Assembly: GCA_030035585.1 (NCBI GenBank)
Contig: CM057482.1
Span: forward strand, 8,295,001-8,359,000
Length of the DNA: 64,000 nt
Source: Dugong dugon
Taxonomy: Eukaryota > Chordata > Mammalia > Sirenia > Dugongidae
Direction: 5' to 3'
Shown here: positions 1 through 10,101 of the stretch, piece by piece
Layout: every line of letters starts with the position of its first letter
Position numbering within the stretch: position 1 is the stretch's first letter
The notes under the pieces: generated by a model
The model's database searches: none
The model's input: only the letters and a program-made list of their open reading frames with translations
Told to the model about the DNA's origin: nothing
Position numbers and translations under genes: made by a program

Positions 1-134
1 TGGGGTTTTCAATAGCTGATTTTTCAGAAGTAGATTGCCAAGCCTTTTTCCCAGGGTGCCTCTGGGTGGACTTGAACTTCCAACCTCTCTCTTAGCAGCA
101 AGGTGTGTTAACCGTTTGTACCACCCAGGGCTTT
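1..134 (-). repeat. AfroSINE (type 2), cut by window edge
   Basis: On the minus strand it begins with the ccctgggtggt head followed by a tRNA-like part. Read on +, the segment gctgatttttcagaagtaga and the end ttgtaccacccaggg are shared with the copies at 2757, 3978 and 13205. Confidence 0.8.
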
Positions 135-136
135 GC

Positions 137-1020
137 ACCCAGTAGGTATTAAATATACATTGGTTTGTCTCTGAACAGCCCTCCTTCACTCTACGTTTCC
201 TCTGCCTCTGTCTCATCTCGCTAGTAGAGCAGTTTACTCTCCATCTGTCAGAGTGCTGGGGGGACGATGATTATTTTTCCCAGCCTTCTTTTTGATTGTG
301 AATCAGTATTCTTCAAAACATGGGTCGATGTCACAGTCTGCTGCTGCTAGGAAGTCTTGCGTTCCTTGCTTTGTCCTTAATGCAAGCACTATCCTCTGTC
401 ACCTTTGGACTCTTTGGTTCTTTTTACACAAAGTGGCTGCACAATTACCCTCTGTTTTTAGCCTTTTAGAACTATGCCAGCAAATGCCAAGAAGTTCTTA
501 AAACACAGCACATTGCTGACCTGGTTATCTTGCAGCCCCGGCTCTTTCTGGTAAGGCCTATTAGTAACTGAATTGGATTTTGTAAAACCACAGCAGACCG
601 AGACACATCGGATAATGAGTCTGCCTACTCAGGAGATTTGTTTTTTTCTTCTCTCTTTTCACCAGAAGAGCACTCTTAAAAATAAACCATTTTCTTTGAA
701 ATAATGGCTTCTTGCTGCGTAGAACCATCTTCAGTGCTTAACAGTTGACGTCCACTGGACTGAATTAATCAGCATCCATTCTGCCATTCCCTGATGATGT
801 GTGATGCAGAAATGTTAATGTCGTAAGGATTCAGTGTTTGCTCTGACTCTTAAGCTCAAAATGATATTCCAGGGCTTATTACCCAGTCTCTTTCTTAAAA
901 ATTTTAGATCATTTGTCTCTACCATGGAACTGGAAAGAAATGTAGGGTCAGTTCATAGCTTTGTAGTATAAATGACAAGTATTCAGGAATATGTAGATGG
1001 TAGTAGGATCTAGGATGTGG
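137..1020. other. No recognised feature
   Basis: Unique-looking noncoding sequence. The 69-codon open frame at 292-501 has no recognisable protein content. Confidence 0.5.
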
Positions 1021-1021
1021 T

Positions 1022-1300
1022 AGTTAAGATTGGAAGCACTAAGCTCAGACTTCCCGATTCAGATCCTGACTCTGCCACTTGTTAGCCCTGTGACTATGGG
1101 TGACTTACCTGTCCTGTCTCGTCATCAATTTCTTCATCTGTAAAACGGATTTAATTTTAGCACCTACCGTCTCATGAGTTGGAATGGACTCGATGGCAGC
1201 AGGTTTGGAATGGGGTACCCACTCATCGGGTTGTGGTAGGGTATTTATAAGATAGAATACACAGAATCAGGCACATAGTAAACACTCAATACATTTTTGT
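1022..1300 (+). repeat. MIR SINE with a tiny AfroSINE 3' fragment inside
   Basis: Matches the MIR order: ctctgccacttgttagc, a tcttcatctgtaaaacgg segment, then gcacatagtaaacactcaat. It is split at 1172-1209 by a 3' AfroSINE end (gagttggaatggactcgatg). Confidence 0.7.
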
Positions 1301-1489
1301 TGTTCTGATTGATGGACTTTGCTGCTTTTCATTGTAATCTGTTTCACTGGGAGAGGGCAGAAATTTAAAAGTCCACTTTTATAATTATTTAGAAGGGCCA
1401 ACTTATGCTCTAGTCTCTATGAAATGGACAAAACTGTAGATAATATGTGTTGCGTAGATGGGATTCTGCGTCCTACAGAACAAGGAGCA

Positions 1490-1930
1490 GCTGCAGCTCT
1501 CAGACTCTGCTGATGGGAAGGTAAATCGGTGCAACCTTTTTGGAAAACAGTTTGGCAGTTTCTTCAAAAGTCACCTACCATGTGACCCAGCCATTCTACT
1601 CCTTGGTCTTTACCCAAGAGACACGTAAGCATATGTCCGTACAAAGATGTGTACACGAATGTGCGTAGAAGCTTTATTTGTAATAGACCGAAATTGGAAA
1701 GTACTCAAATGTCCCATCTACACATGAAATGATCGATAAATTGTGCTTTATCCATTCAAGGAAATATGACTCAGCAGTAAAAATGAGTGAACTATTGATA
1801 CATTCAGCAACACGGAGGAATCTCAAAATAGTTACGCTAAGTGAAGGAAGCCAGAACAGTCAATCAATAGGTACATATTCTATGATTCCTTTTATGTAAA
1901 ATTCTGGAAAATGATAACTAGCGCTCAAAA
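1490..1930 (+). repeat. Old L1 fragment (end of ORF2)
   Basis: Contains the familiar order ggaaaacagtttggcagttt, ccatgtgacccagccattct, acccaagagacacgta, then gtgaaggaagccagaacag. Diverged, with frames broken. Confidence 0.7.
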
Positions 1931-2637
1931 GAACATTTCCCCCTATATTGTAAAAAGAAAGCCTTCTTTTTGGACATGAGCAGACTCAGAATTATTAGTT
2001 TGTCAAAAAACTCTATTAAAACTGAAGATCATAAAAAGAGTTAACCTAAAATATGTGTACACCTTTAACAAACTTCTCTGAATCTGAGTCTGGTTGGAGT
2101 TCTGTGACTTCTTTCTAATAAATCACTCTCAGGCTTTGGGCTCTGTAATTTCCAGTTTTGGTTTCTTTAAAGTAGAGTGTGAATTTAAGAGAGATTTGAG
2201 AAGTAGGCTGATTATAGACTCCTTTTCCGTTTAAAAACGTTTCCCCTAACCCTTTTACAGTTGTCTGGCCCTCACCTAATCTGACAGCAGTTTTCTTTTT
2301 AGTGACTCACGAAAACATTCTATTGAGTTTTCTTACAAACGCAACTTTCTTTTTGAACGCGTGTTTCTTTGGCCTGTATTACATTTACTATCCGATTACA
2401 TAATAAATACAACCGCCTTAGCAGACAGACTGAGTCAGTAATGGGTGGGGCCGACTCACCGAAGACCTGCTGTTGACACGTTGGTTAATAGAAGGTTGAT
2501 TACGAGACCTTCTATTACTGCACATGTTTGTTGTAGGACATCCGAACACAGCACATTATAAATTATTTATAAAGTCAGAATTGAAAGATAATGAAACTTG
2601 CTGTTAACATTCTGGTGGATTTTCTCTTAGCCTTTTA

Positions 2638-2639
<2 letters not shown>
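1931..2639. other. No recognised feature
   Basis: AT-rich noncoding sequence. Confidence 0.45.

Positions 2640-2693
<54 letters not shown>
2640..2693 (+). repeat. (TG)n microsatellite
   Basis: About 26 nearly perfect TG units in a row after tatgtgc. Confidence 0.97.
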
Positions 2694-2694
<1 letters not shown>

Positions 2695-2756
2695 TCTGTG
2701 TCGTTTTCTATCTTGCTTATATAACAAAGCAGTGATGAAAGTTCTCTAACAAAAGT

Positions 2757-2950
2757 AACCAGTTGCCGTCGAGTGGACTCTGACTCGTGGTGACCCCAGA
2801 TGTGTCAGTAGAACTGTGCTCCATAGGATTTTCAATGGCTGATTTTTCAGAAGATCACCAGGCATTTCTTCCAAGGCACCTCTGGATGAACTTGAACTTC
2901 CAGCCTTTCGGTTAGCAGCTAAGAGCATCAATCGTTTGTACCATCCAGGG
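2757..2950 (-). repeat. AfroSINE (type 2)
   Basis: Full-length minus-strand copy: cagttgccgtcgagtgg tail, gactcgtggtgacccc, and the tRNA-like head ending at the accatccagggg segment. Confidence 0.85.
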
Positions 2951-3439
2951 GCTTCTTTGAACAAAAATACTTATCTCTAATTTATCTCCTTTCAGTGAAC
3001 TCCTAGAAATGAAATTAGCCATTAAGAGAGTGTGACTGTATTTAAGGCCTTAAAGAATAGCGCCAAAATGACTGTATGTGCAGTGGGGGGGGGCGGGCGT
3101 GTGTTCCTTGCCAGCAATCTTCCTGGCCAGCATGGTGCGTGTTCACCTCCCTCCTAGCATGGCGGGGAAGATCTTGTTTGAACTTGCATTTTAAAGGTGT
3201 TATTGAGGATGAACCCAACCTCACCCTCGTCCGTCTCTTTCCAGTTGCCTTTGTTCCTTTGTGAAGAATTTGTTTTAAAAAGCAGAATATTCTATTTTGT
3301 TTTTAGCTCTCTCTGGTATCTCTCTGGTGGACAGTACCGCACTGTCAGACTTTGCAGATATAACTTCAAAGTTCACTGCTTCTCTTCTGACTTTATTTTA
3401 CAATGATTTTACTTTTTGTATTGTGGTATCTTTGTGATT

Positions 3440-3780
3440 TTTCTGGCATTGTTGCTATTTAGAAAGACCTTTCCCAGTCTGACTCAGGCAGGTGCATAAA
3501 TCTTATTGTTTTTATGCTTTTGTTTTTAAAATCTGACTCTCCACCTAATACACGCAGATTTTATTTCGGTGTAAGGGGTGAGTATGACCTAAGTTATTCT
3601 TTTTCTCACATAAGCGATTTGCCCAGCACCGCTTTTCGAATATTGTTTCATTCCCCCACTTTTATTCCATATGAACCTTGTGTCTTTGTCTGTTTGCCCA
3701 GTACCAGCACCATGATGGTAGAATTATTTTAACTTTATATTTGGTTTTACTGTCTGATGGCAAGTTTTCATTTTTTTCAA
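3440..3780 (-). repeat. Old L1 fragment, minus strand
   Basis: Reverse complement of an L1 ORF2 region: gatttgcccagcaccgcttt, then tctgtttgcccagtaccagc and accatgatggtag. Low similarity, recognised from memory. Confidence 0.5.
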
Positions 3781-3977
3781 CTTCTTCTTTGCTGCTTTCA
3801 ATATGTTTTCTTCCTGAAGAAATATTTCTGGGTGGACTGTAGCCCAGGCTCCTAGTGCAGGTTCTCCCCCAGTTTTCACATTCTGTGGCTAATGTCACTG
3901 GGAATCTGGTGTGCAGTTGGAGGGCCTTTGCCATCCCCCTGAAAATTGGTCTCTTTGATTCTTGACATCATTATAAA

Positions 3978-4178
3978 AAAACCAGCTGTCGTCATGTTGA
4001 CTCCAACTCATGGAAATCTCACACATGTTAGAGTAAAACTGGACTCCATAGGGTTTTCAGTGGCTTTTGGAAGCAGATTGCCAGGGCTTTCTTCCAAGGC
4101 ACCCCTGGGTAGACTTGAACTGCCAGCCTTTCAGTCAGCAGCTGTGTGCGTTAACCATTTACACCACCCAGGGACCCC
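3978..4178 (-). repeat. AfroSINE (type 2) with target-site duplication
   Basis: Minus-strand copy flanked by acatcatt at 3965-3972 and 4181-4188, consistent with retrotransposition at this site. Confidence 0.85.
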
Positions 4179-4218
4179 TAACATCATTGAACTCAACCCT
4201 GAAAATGGTGCTTTTTAT

Positions 4219-4919
4219 CCCACTTTGGTGAGTGGCATCTAGGGTTTTAAAAGCTAGTGAGTGGCCATCTAAAATACATCAGTTGGTCCCAACCCACCTG
4301 GAGCAAAGGAGAATGAAGAACACCAAAGTCACAAGGAAAGTATTAGCCCAAGAGACAGAAAGGGCCACATAAACCAGAGACTCCATCAGCCTGAGACCAG
4401 AAGAACTAGATGGTGCCTGGCTACCACCAATGACCGCCCTGACAGGGAACACAACAGAGAGTCCCTGATGGAGCAGGAGAAAAGTGGGGTGCAGAACTCA
4501 TATTCCTGTAAGAAGACCAGACTTAATGGTCTGACTGAGACTGGAGGCACCCTGGAAGACATGGCCCCTGGACTGTCTGTTAGCCCAGAACTGAAACAAT
4601 TCCCGAAGCCAACTCTTCAGACAAAGATTAGACTGGACTATGGGACATAAAATGATACTCATGAAGCGAGTGCTTCTTAACTCAAGTAGATACATGAGAC
4701 TAAATGGGCAGCTCCTGTCTGGAGTCGAGATGAAAAGGCAGAAAGGGACAGGAGAGCTGGTTGAATGGACACGGGAAATCGGGGGTGGAAAGGAGGAGTG
4801 TGCTGTCACATTATAGGGAGAGCAGCTAGGGTCACATAGCAATGTGTATATGCATTTTTGTATGAGAAACTAACTTGAACTGTAAACTTTCGCTTAAACC
4901 ACAATTTTTTTTTTTTTTT
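4219..4919 (+). mobile_element. L1-type 3' end (afrotherian family), 5' truncated
   Basis: A 701-bp insertion flanked by a perfect 16-bp duplication aaatggtgctttttat (4203-4218 and 4920-4935). It shares agaactagatggtg, ggctaccaccaatgac, the agaccagactta...ggtctgac segment and a tgtaaactttc terminus with copies at 21169, 60592 and 63113. It ends in about 15 T where the family carries A-rich tails. I take it for an elephant L1 3' UTR. Confidence 0.8.
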
Positions 4920-4935
4920 AAATGGTGCTTTTTAT

Positions 4936-5608
4936 AAACGCTTTCTCATTCCGTCTGACTTGTCTTGTTGGTCTCTTATTTTCTTAGAAAGCACTTGATG
5001 GGTAATAAGTATTTTCACGAGAGCAGTGCACAGCTTTCATGTTCTGTCCTGCCCCTGGCCTATGTGATCCTTGCCATCTGGACCGGCTCCCGTGGAGGAG
5101 AAGGTGCTCTCTGTGTGTGCGGCTGCCTGCAGGATATGCAATCACTTGGAAAAGGAGATAGGGCCGTGCAGTGCCGCATGCCCGTAATGTCCCTGTTACG
5201 GGCTGACATCGAATGTGGGGCTTCATGGAACTCAGATTGTTTGGACGGTCTATTTAAAGTCACAGTACACAGGTGTTTTCAGGAGTGGGATCAGCTGATT
5301 TTAGCCTGTCAGCTTTACACGTTTGGAGAAAACTGAATAGCAGCTGAAATGTGTCCGAGCAGAAGGCAGAAAGTTCACCAGTATAAGTGCGCTTTGCGAG
5401 CTCTGTGTTCGGGGTGAACCCAGAGAGCTGGCTGAAGGTGACTGCGGCGATTTTTAGCCCATGCCTGGCGTCACCTGCCTCCTGCTGATCCCTTTCTGCT
5501 CGGCTTCTCAGTCTGTACTCCCCTGGCGGACTAATGTGGAGCTTCCGCCTTCCTGGTCTGGTGCGTGGAGGCACCCACCTGTCATCGACTGCACATTTAT
5601 AAAGAGCT
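4936..5608. other. No recognised feature
   Basis: Open frames on both strands (for example 4965-5336 on + and 5260-5652 on -) overlap each other, have no recognisable protein content, and run into repeats. Confidence 0.45.
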
Positions 5609-5620
5609 ATTAGCAGAGTA

Positions 5621-5789
5621 AAAAACCAAAAAACCAGACCCATTGCCATCAAGTCAATTGTGACTCATAGCGACCCTGTAGGACTGAGTAGAACTACCCC
5701 ATAAGGTTTCCAAGGAGCAGCTGGTGGATTCGAACTGCTGGCCTTTTGGTTAGCAGCTTAGCTCTCAACCACTGCACCACCAGGGCTCC
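5621..5789 (-). repeat. AfroSINE (type 1)
   Basis: Minus-strand copy from cccattgccatcaagtcaat to accactgcaccaccagggct, with an imperfect duplication: attagcagagta (5609-5620) versus attagtagacta (5790-5801). Confidence 0.88.
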
Positions 5790-6116
5790 ATTAGTAGACT
5801 AGAGGAAGGAAAAACACAAGTATAACAGGCACAGGGGGATGTACCATCCCCCCCACCATGCCCCTTCCAGCCGCCCTGTGTCGGTTGTCACACCTGAGTC
5901 ACAGGCTGCTTGGCACGACCACAGCCCTAGCTGCCATCCTCACCTTCTGACGCTGAGTTGGGGGCTGTCACTGTTGCCCTTTGTCTAAAATATCTGTCAC
6001 CCTGAATAGTTCTCCACTGGGGTGTCCGTTCATTTTTGTTTTCTTGAATTTCTAAGTCAGATGGATGAAGAAAAGAGATTGTAGTGCTAAAGTTGTAAAG
6101 GAAGGGATTTATGCCA

Positions 6117-6446
6117 TCTGATATTTGGAGCCCCCACCCGTCCATCAGTTTGTTGGGATGTCATGGCTTGCGTGTTGCTGGGATGCTGGAAGCTGTGCCA
6201 CCAGTATTTCAAATACCAGCAGGGTCACCCATGGTGGACAGATTTCAATGGAGTTTCCAGACTTAGACAGACTAGGAAGAAAGGCCTGGCAGTTTACTTC
6301 TGAAAATTAGGCATGACAACTCTATGGATAACACCAGAATTTTGTCCTATATAGTGCTAGAAGATGGGCCCCTGGGTGAGAACCCACTCAGAATACACAG
6401 TGGCTGAAACAGTGGACCCTATCATATCAACAATTGTGAAGATGGC
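6117..6446 (+). mobile_element. RTE LINE, internally deleted copy (5' part joined to 3' end)
   Basis: 6117 to about 6385 matches what I remember of the afrotherian RTE 5' region (ttgcgtgttgctgggatgct, aataccagcagggtcaccca, agacagactaggaagaa). At about 6393 it passes straight into the 3' end (cacagtggctg...aacaattgtgaagatggc), skipping the coding region. It is then split by an LTR and resumes at 7005. Confidence 0.65.
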
Positions 6447-7004
6447 TGAACAAATACTTTTTTTAATAAGGATCAGCACAAAGCTGGTTCCTGTGACGTG
6501 GAGGTTAAGATGTCCCAAGTGTCTAACTTTTCCAAGGAGTTGTACCACTTCATCATTTCTAATACCAGTTGCTTCCTCTCCCCTCAGCCCGGCCCCTCCC
6601 ATCTTTGGGTTCCCTAATTTGCTGCAGTGTCTCACAGAACTCACAAACCGAACCATATAAAGGAAATGGCTCACGTAGTTGTGGAGCTGGCAAGTCCCAA
6701 ATTCGTGGGTCAGACGTAGGCTTCGCCTTGACCCTCAGTCTGCCCAAAGACACTCAGCTTTCTTGTTCCACGGGCCAGGAAGCCCACTGTGCTGTCTCCT
6801 ACGGGTCTCGCCTGCCGATCTCTCCTTCCTTGGTGGTGGTGGGTTCTTCTCTCTGCTCTGGAATTGGCTCTCTTTTAAGGCAGAACTGACCAATCCCCTT
6901 GGTGGGCCACAATTGCCCTATCGCACAGTCCTGCCCAGTCACCTGGGTGAGAGTTACAAGACCATCGCTAGAAGGAACACACAAAAGTAATTAGTCACAC
7001 TGCA
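6447..7004 (-). mobile_element. Solo LTR inside the RTE copy
   Basis: A 558-bp insertion bounded by TG and CA, flanked by the 5-bp duplication atggc (6442-6446 and 7005-7009). Removing it and one atggc makes the RTE 3' end continuous (gaagatggc then atgggactgggcagc). Minus orientation is suggested by similarity of aaatggctcacgtagttgtg to the minus LTR at 55384. No coding retroviral sequence is present. Confidence 0.75.
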
Positions 7005-7092
7005 ATGGCATGGGACTGGGCAGCATTTCATTCTGTTCTATGTGGGGTTGCCATACGTCAGAGCCGACTTGATGGCAAGTAACAACAGCAGT
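7005..7092 (+). mobile_element. RTE LINE 3' end, continued after the LTR
   Basis: Reads gggactgggcagcatttcat, then gccgacttgatggcaagtaa and caacag, the RTE terminus seen also at 7500-7660 and 8440-8505. Confidence 0.7.
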
Positions 7093-7298
7093 GTTAAGTG
7101 GACACATACTCTGTAGTGTTTAAAGTACAAGACAAGGAACAGAGTTGTCTTCCACATGGAAAGCCCTTTCTGAAAAGAGATGAGCATCTCAGGTGAGGTT
7201 GAACTATCAAAGTGGATTTATCTTTCAGCTGATTCTTTAGATATATATTTGACTCCTTTAATAATCACGTGGTGTGTAATAGTGGCCCAAGACTCGGG

Positions 7299-7335
7299 AA
7301 ATAGTCAGAATTGACTCAATGGCAGCGAGTTTATT
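7299..7335 (+). repeat. AfroSINE/RTE 3'-end fragment
   Basis: Short remnant: agtcagaattgactcaatgg, then cagcgagttt. Surrounding 7093-7495 is otherwise unrecognised. Confidence 0.5.
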
Positions 7336-7496
7336 TTAATTTGAAAATTTTCTCTTGTCCTTTCATCTGCATTTTGTTTAGATTGCTCTGATAGGCCTTT
7401 GCCCAGCTCACCAACTTTATTTTCTGGTACAAGACTTACAAATGTTATTTTTATTTAATTTTGTCTCCCTGCTCCCCACTCTTCCTCCTGAGAGAG

Positions 7497-7660
7497 AGGA
7501 AGACCTTCAATGAGATGGACTGACACAGTGGCTGCAACAATGGGCTCAAGCATACCAATGATTGTGAGGATGGCACAGGACCGGGCAGTGTTTCCTTCTG
7601 TTGTACATAGGGTTGCTGTGAGCTGGAACCGGCTTGACAGCACCTAACAACAACAACAAC
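7497..7660 (+). mobile_element. RTE LINE 3' end, severely 5' truncated
   Basis: Starts in the coding segment that reads gaggaagaccttcaatgaga and ends with ggcttgacagcacctaacaa plus an (AAC)n tail. Immediately followed by a second RTE copy. Confidence 0.8.
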
Positions 7661-7668
7661 AGAAAGGT

Positions 7669-8505
7669 AATCCAAGAAGCTGGACTATATGAAGAAGAAC
7701 ACAGCATCAGGATTAGAGGAAGACTCAGTAACAACCTGAGTTATGCAGGTAACACAGCCTTGCTTGCTGAAAGTGAAGAGGACTTGAAGAACTTACTGAT
7801 GAAGATCAAAGACTACAGCCTTCAGTATGGATTATACTTCAACATAAAGAAAACAAAAGTCCTCACAACTGGACCAGGAAGCAACATCATGATAAATGGA
7901 GAAAAGATTGAAGTTGTCAAGGATTTCATTTTACTTGGAGCCACAGTCGACACCCATGGAAGCAGCAGTCAGGAAATCAAACAACGTATTGCACTGGGAA
8001 AATCTGCTGCAAAAGATCTCTTTAAAGTATCAAAAAGCAAAGATGTCACTTTAAGGACTAAGGCGCACCTGACCCAAGCCAAGGTATTTTCAGTCGCCTC
8101 AGATGCATGTGAAAGCTGGACAATAAGTAAGGAAGACAGAATTGACACCTTTGAACTGTGGTGTTGGCGAAGAAGATTGACTATCCCATGGACTGCCAAA
8201 AGAACAAACCAGTCTGTCTTAGAAGAAGTACAACCAGAATGCTCCTTAGACGTGAGGATGGTGAGACTTCTCGTAGACGTTGGACATGTTGTCAGGAGGA
8301 ATCGGTCCCTGGAGAAGGACATCATGTTTGGTAAGGTAGAGGGCCAGCGAAAAAGAGGAAGACCCTCAATGAGATGGACTGACACAGTGGCTGCAACAGT
8401 GGGCTCAAGCATAACAACGCTTGTGAGGATGGTGCAGGACCGGGCAGTGTTTCGTTCTGCTGTACGCTGTCAGTCGGGACTGACTTGACGGCACCTACCA
8501 ACAAC
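7669..8505 (+). pseudogene. RTE-class LINE reverse-transcriptase C-terminal part, 5' truncated
   Basis: About 275 codons remain open in one frame. They match the C-terminal part of RTE/BovB-type polyproteins: LLAESEEDLKNLLMKIKD, INGEKIEVVKDFILLG, DTFELWCWRRRL, NQSVLEEVQPECSLD and RPSMRWTD. The reverse-transcriptase active-site motif, normally YADD, reads YAGN here, so the copy could not be active even if complete. The endonuclease and most of the RT are missing. It is flanked by agaaaggt on both sides (7661-7668, 8506-8513), consistent with an insertion of the truncated copy behind an older one. The 3' end is ggcacctaccaacaac. Confidence 0.85.
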
Positions 8506-8513
8506 AGAAAGGT

Positions 8514-9671
8514 GGGGCAGCAGACACAGGCGTCTGTGACTGTGAGTGCAGGACTTAGATCATAGATCCCTGCTGTTGATAAAGACTCAGGAGGAGCTCC
8601 TGGTCAGGGTACGTGGATGTGATCATTGCGAGCTGTTTGCATTTTAAAAGGCTTGTGTGCGCTGCTGGGAGGTTCTTGTGGAGACATAACATTTCCACTG
8701 AAGCCCAGAGTCCTGGCTGTGCACAGCTTGTCACGACTGATGCATTGAGGCCTACGCCTCCAGCCCATCCACTGGGGAGGAACGACAGAAGACAGCAAGC
8801 TGCGTGAATCAGACCATCACCGGTCTTCTTCTTGGAAGCACTTTTTGTTAACGTGAAGGTGGTTGATTCCTCAAGCCTAGAGAACTTGCAGATGTGTAAG
8901 CATTTTCTGAGGCTTTCTGGTTTGTGTCTCCTGAGGTCTGTTAGTGTTTAAAATGAAATATTGTGCTGAAGATGTTGGGAGCCTTTCCCAGCTTTATGTG
9001 TACAGAGGTGTGGTTTGGCTAAAAACAAAACAAAACAAAACACATGTATTGCTAAAAGGGTTTTCCTTCTTGGGTTGAAGATATTATTCCTGCAACTTAA
9101 ATTCACGATGTAAAAATTAGTTTAGAAGATTGAATAGTTGTGCTTTTAATTTTTGCGCAATGACTTAGAGAAACAGTTTATCTTTCTAGCTGTGCCCTAT
9201 CCTAAATCAGTTTTTCTATTCTCAATTTGGATCATTCCTGTTGTCTGGGTGCTGAAATGTTTTAACTGAGCAAAGCAGTGAGTCTGGTAGAAAAGCAGGA
9301 TGTGTTGGCTGCAAGTCTTCCTTGAGCTGAAGGTACAAGGAGGAGACAGTGATGCATTTTGTCTCTGAAATTTTCATTTACTTTCCACGTTTGGCTTTGC
9401 CGGCTCAGCTCTGTTCCTTCACAGAAGTGGGAGAGTGTTACGGAGCTGCTAGTTTGGGCTTACTTATTACTGTGAGTTCCGTTACCTCAATGTCAGTTAA
9501 TTCTTCTTAGATGAAGTCGCTCATGTGCTCCATTCTCTAGCTGTTACTGCCTTACCCTGTTTCAGTGATGGCTATGTATATAGTATTCGATATTTTCATA
9601 ATTCTTCAGAAAGTATTGTTTTCATATCAGGGTAATTCTTGCAGAAGAGTTCTACTTGACTTTCATATACA
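8514..9671. other. No recognised feature
   Basis: Noncoding sequence with a short (AAAAC)n stretch near 9023-9042. Nothing else recognised. Confidence 0.45.
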
Positions 9672-9672
9672 G

Positions 9673-10098
9673 CTGCAGTGGATCGAGTAGTGCCCAACTC
9701 CAAAATCCGTGTCCACTCAGAATCTCAGAATGTGACCTTACTTGGAAATAGGGTCTTCGCGGGAGTAATTCATGAAGGATTGAGATGAGATCAGCCTGGA
9801 CTAGGGTGGGCCCTCAGTGCAACTGCAGGTGTGCTCCGAAGGAGAGGAGAGGACACACACAGAGAAGACCCTTTGAAGATGGAGGTGGAGACGGGAGTGA
9901 GGCATCTACAAGGTGACAGTCACCAGAAGCTGGAAGGGGCCAGGAAGGCTTCTCCCCAGAGAGCTTTTGGAGTGGGTGTGGTTCTGCTGGCACCTTGATT
10001 TTGGACTTCTGGCCACCATGACTGTGACAGAATAAACTCTGGTTGTTTTAACCCACCCAGTTTATGGTAATTTGTTACAGCAGGCCTTGGAAACTAGT
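9673..10098 (+). mobile_element. MLT1-type solo LTR (ERVL-MaLR)
   Basis: Matches MLT1 in order: gaccttacttggaaataggg, gggtgggccctcagtg, caccttgattttggacttct, acccacccagtttatggtaa and aaactagtaca. Old and diverged; no clear target duplication. Confidence 0.8.
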
Positions 10099-10101
10099 AC
10101 A

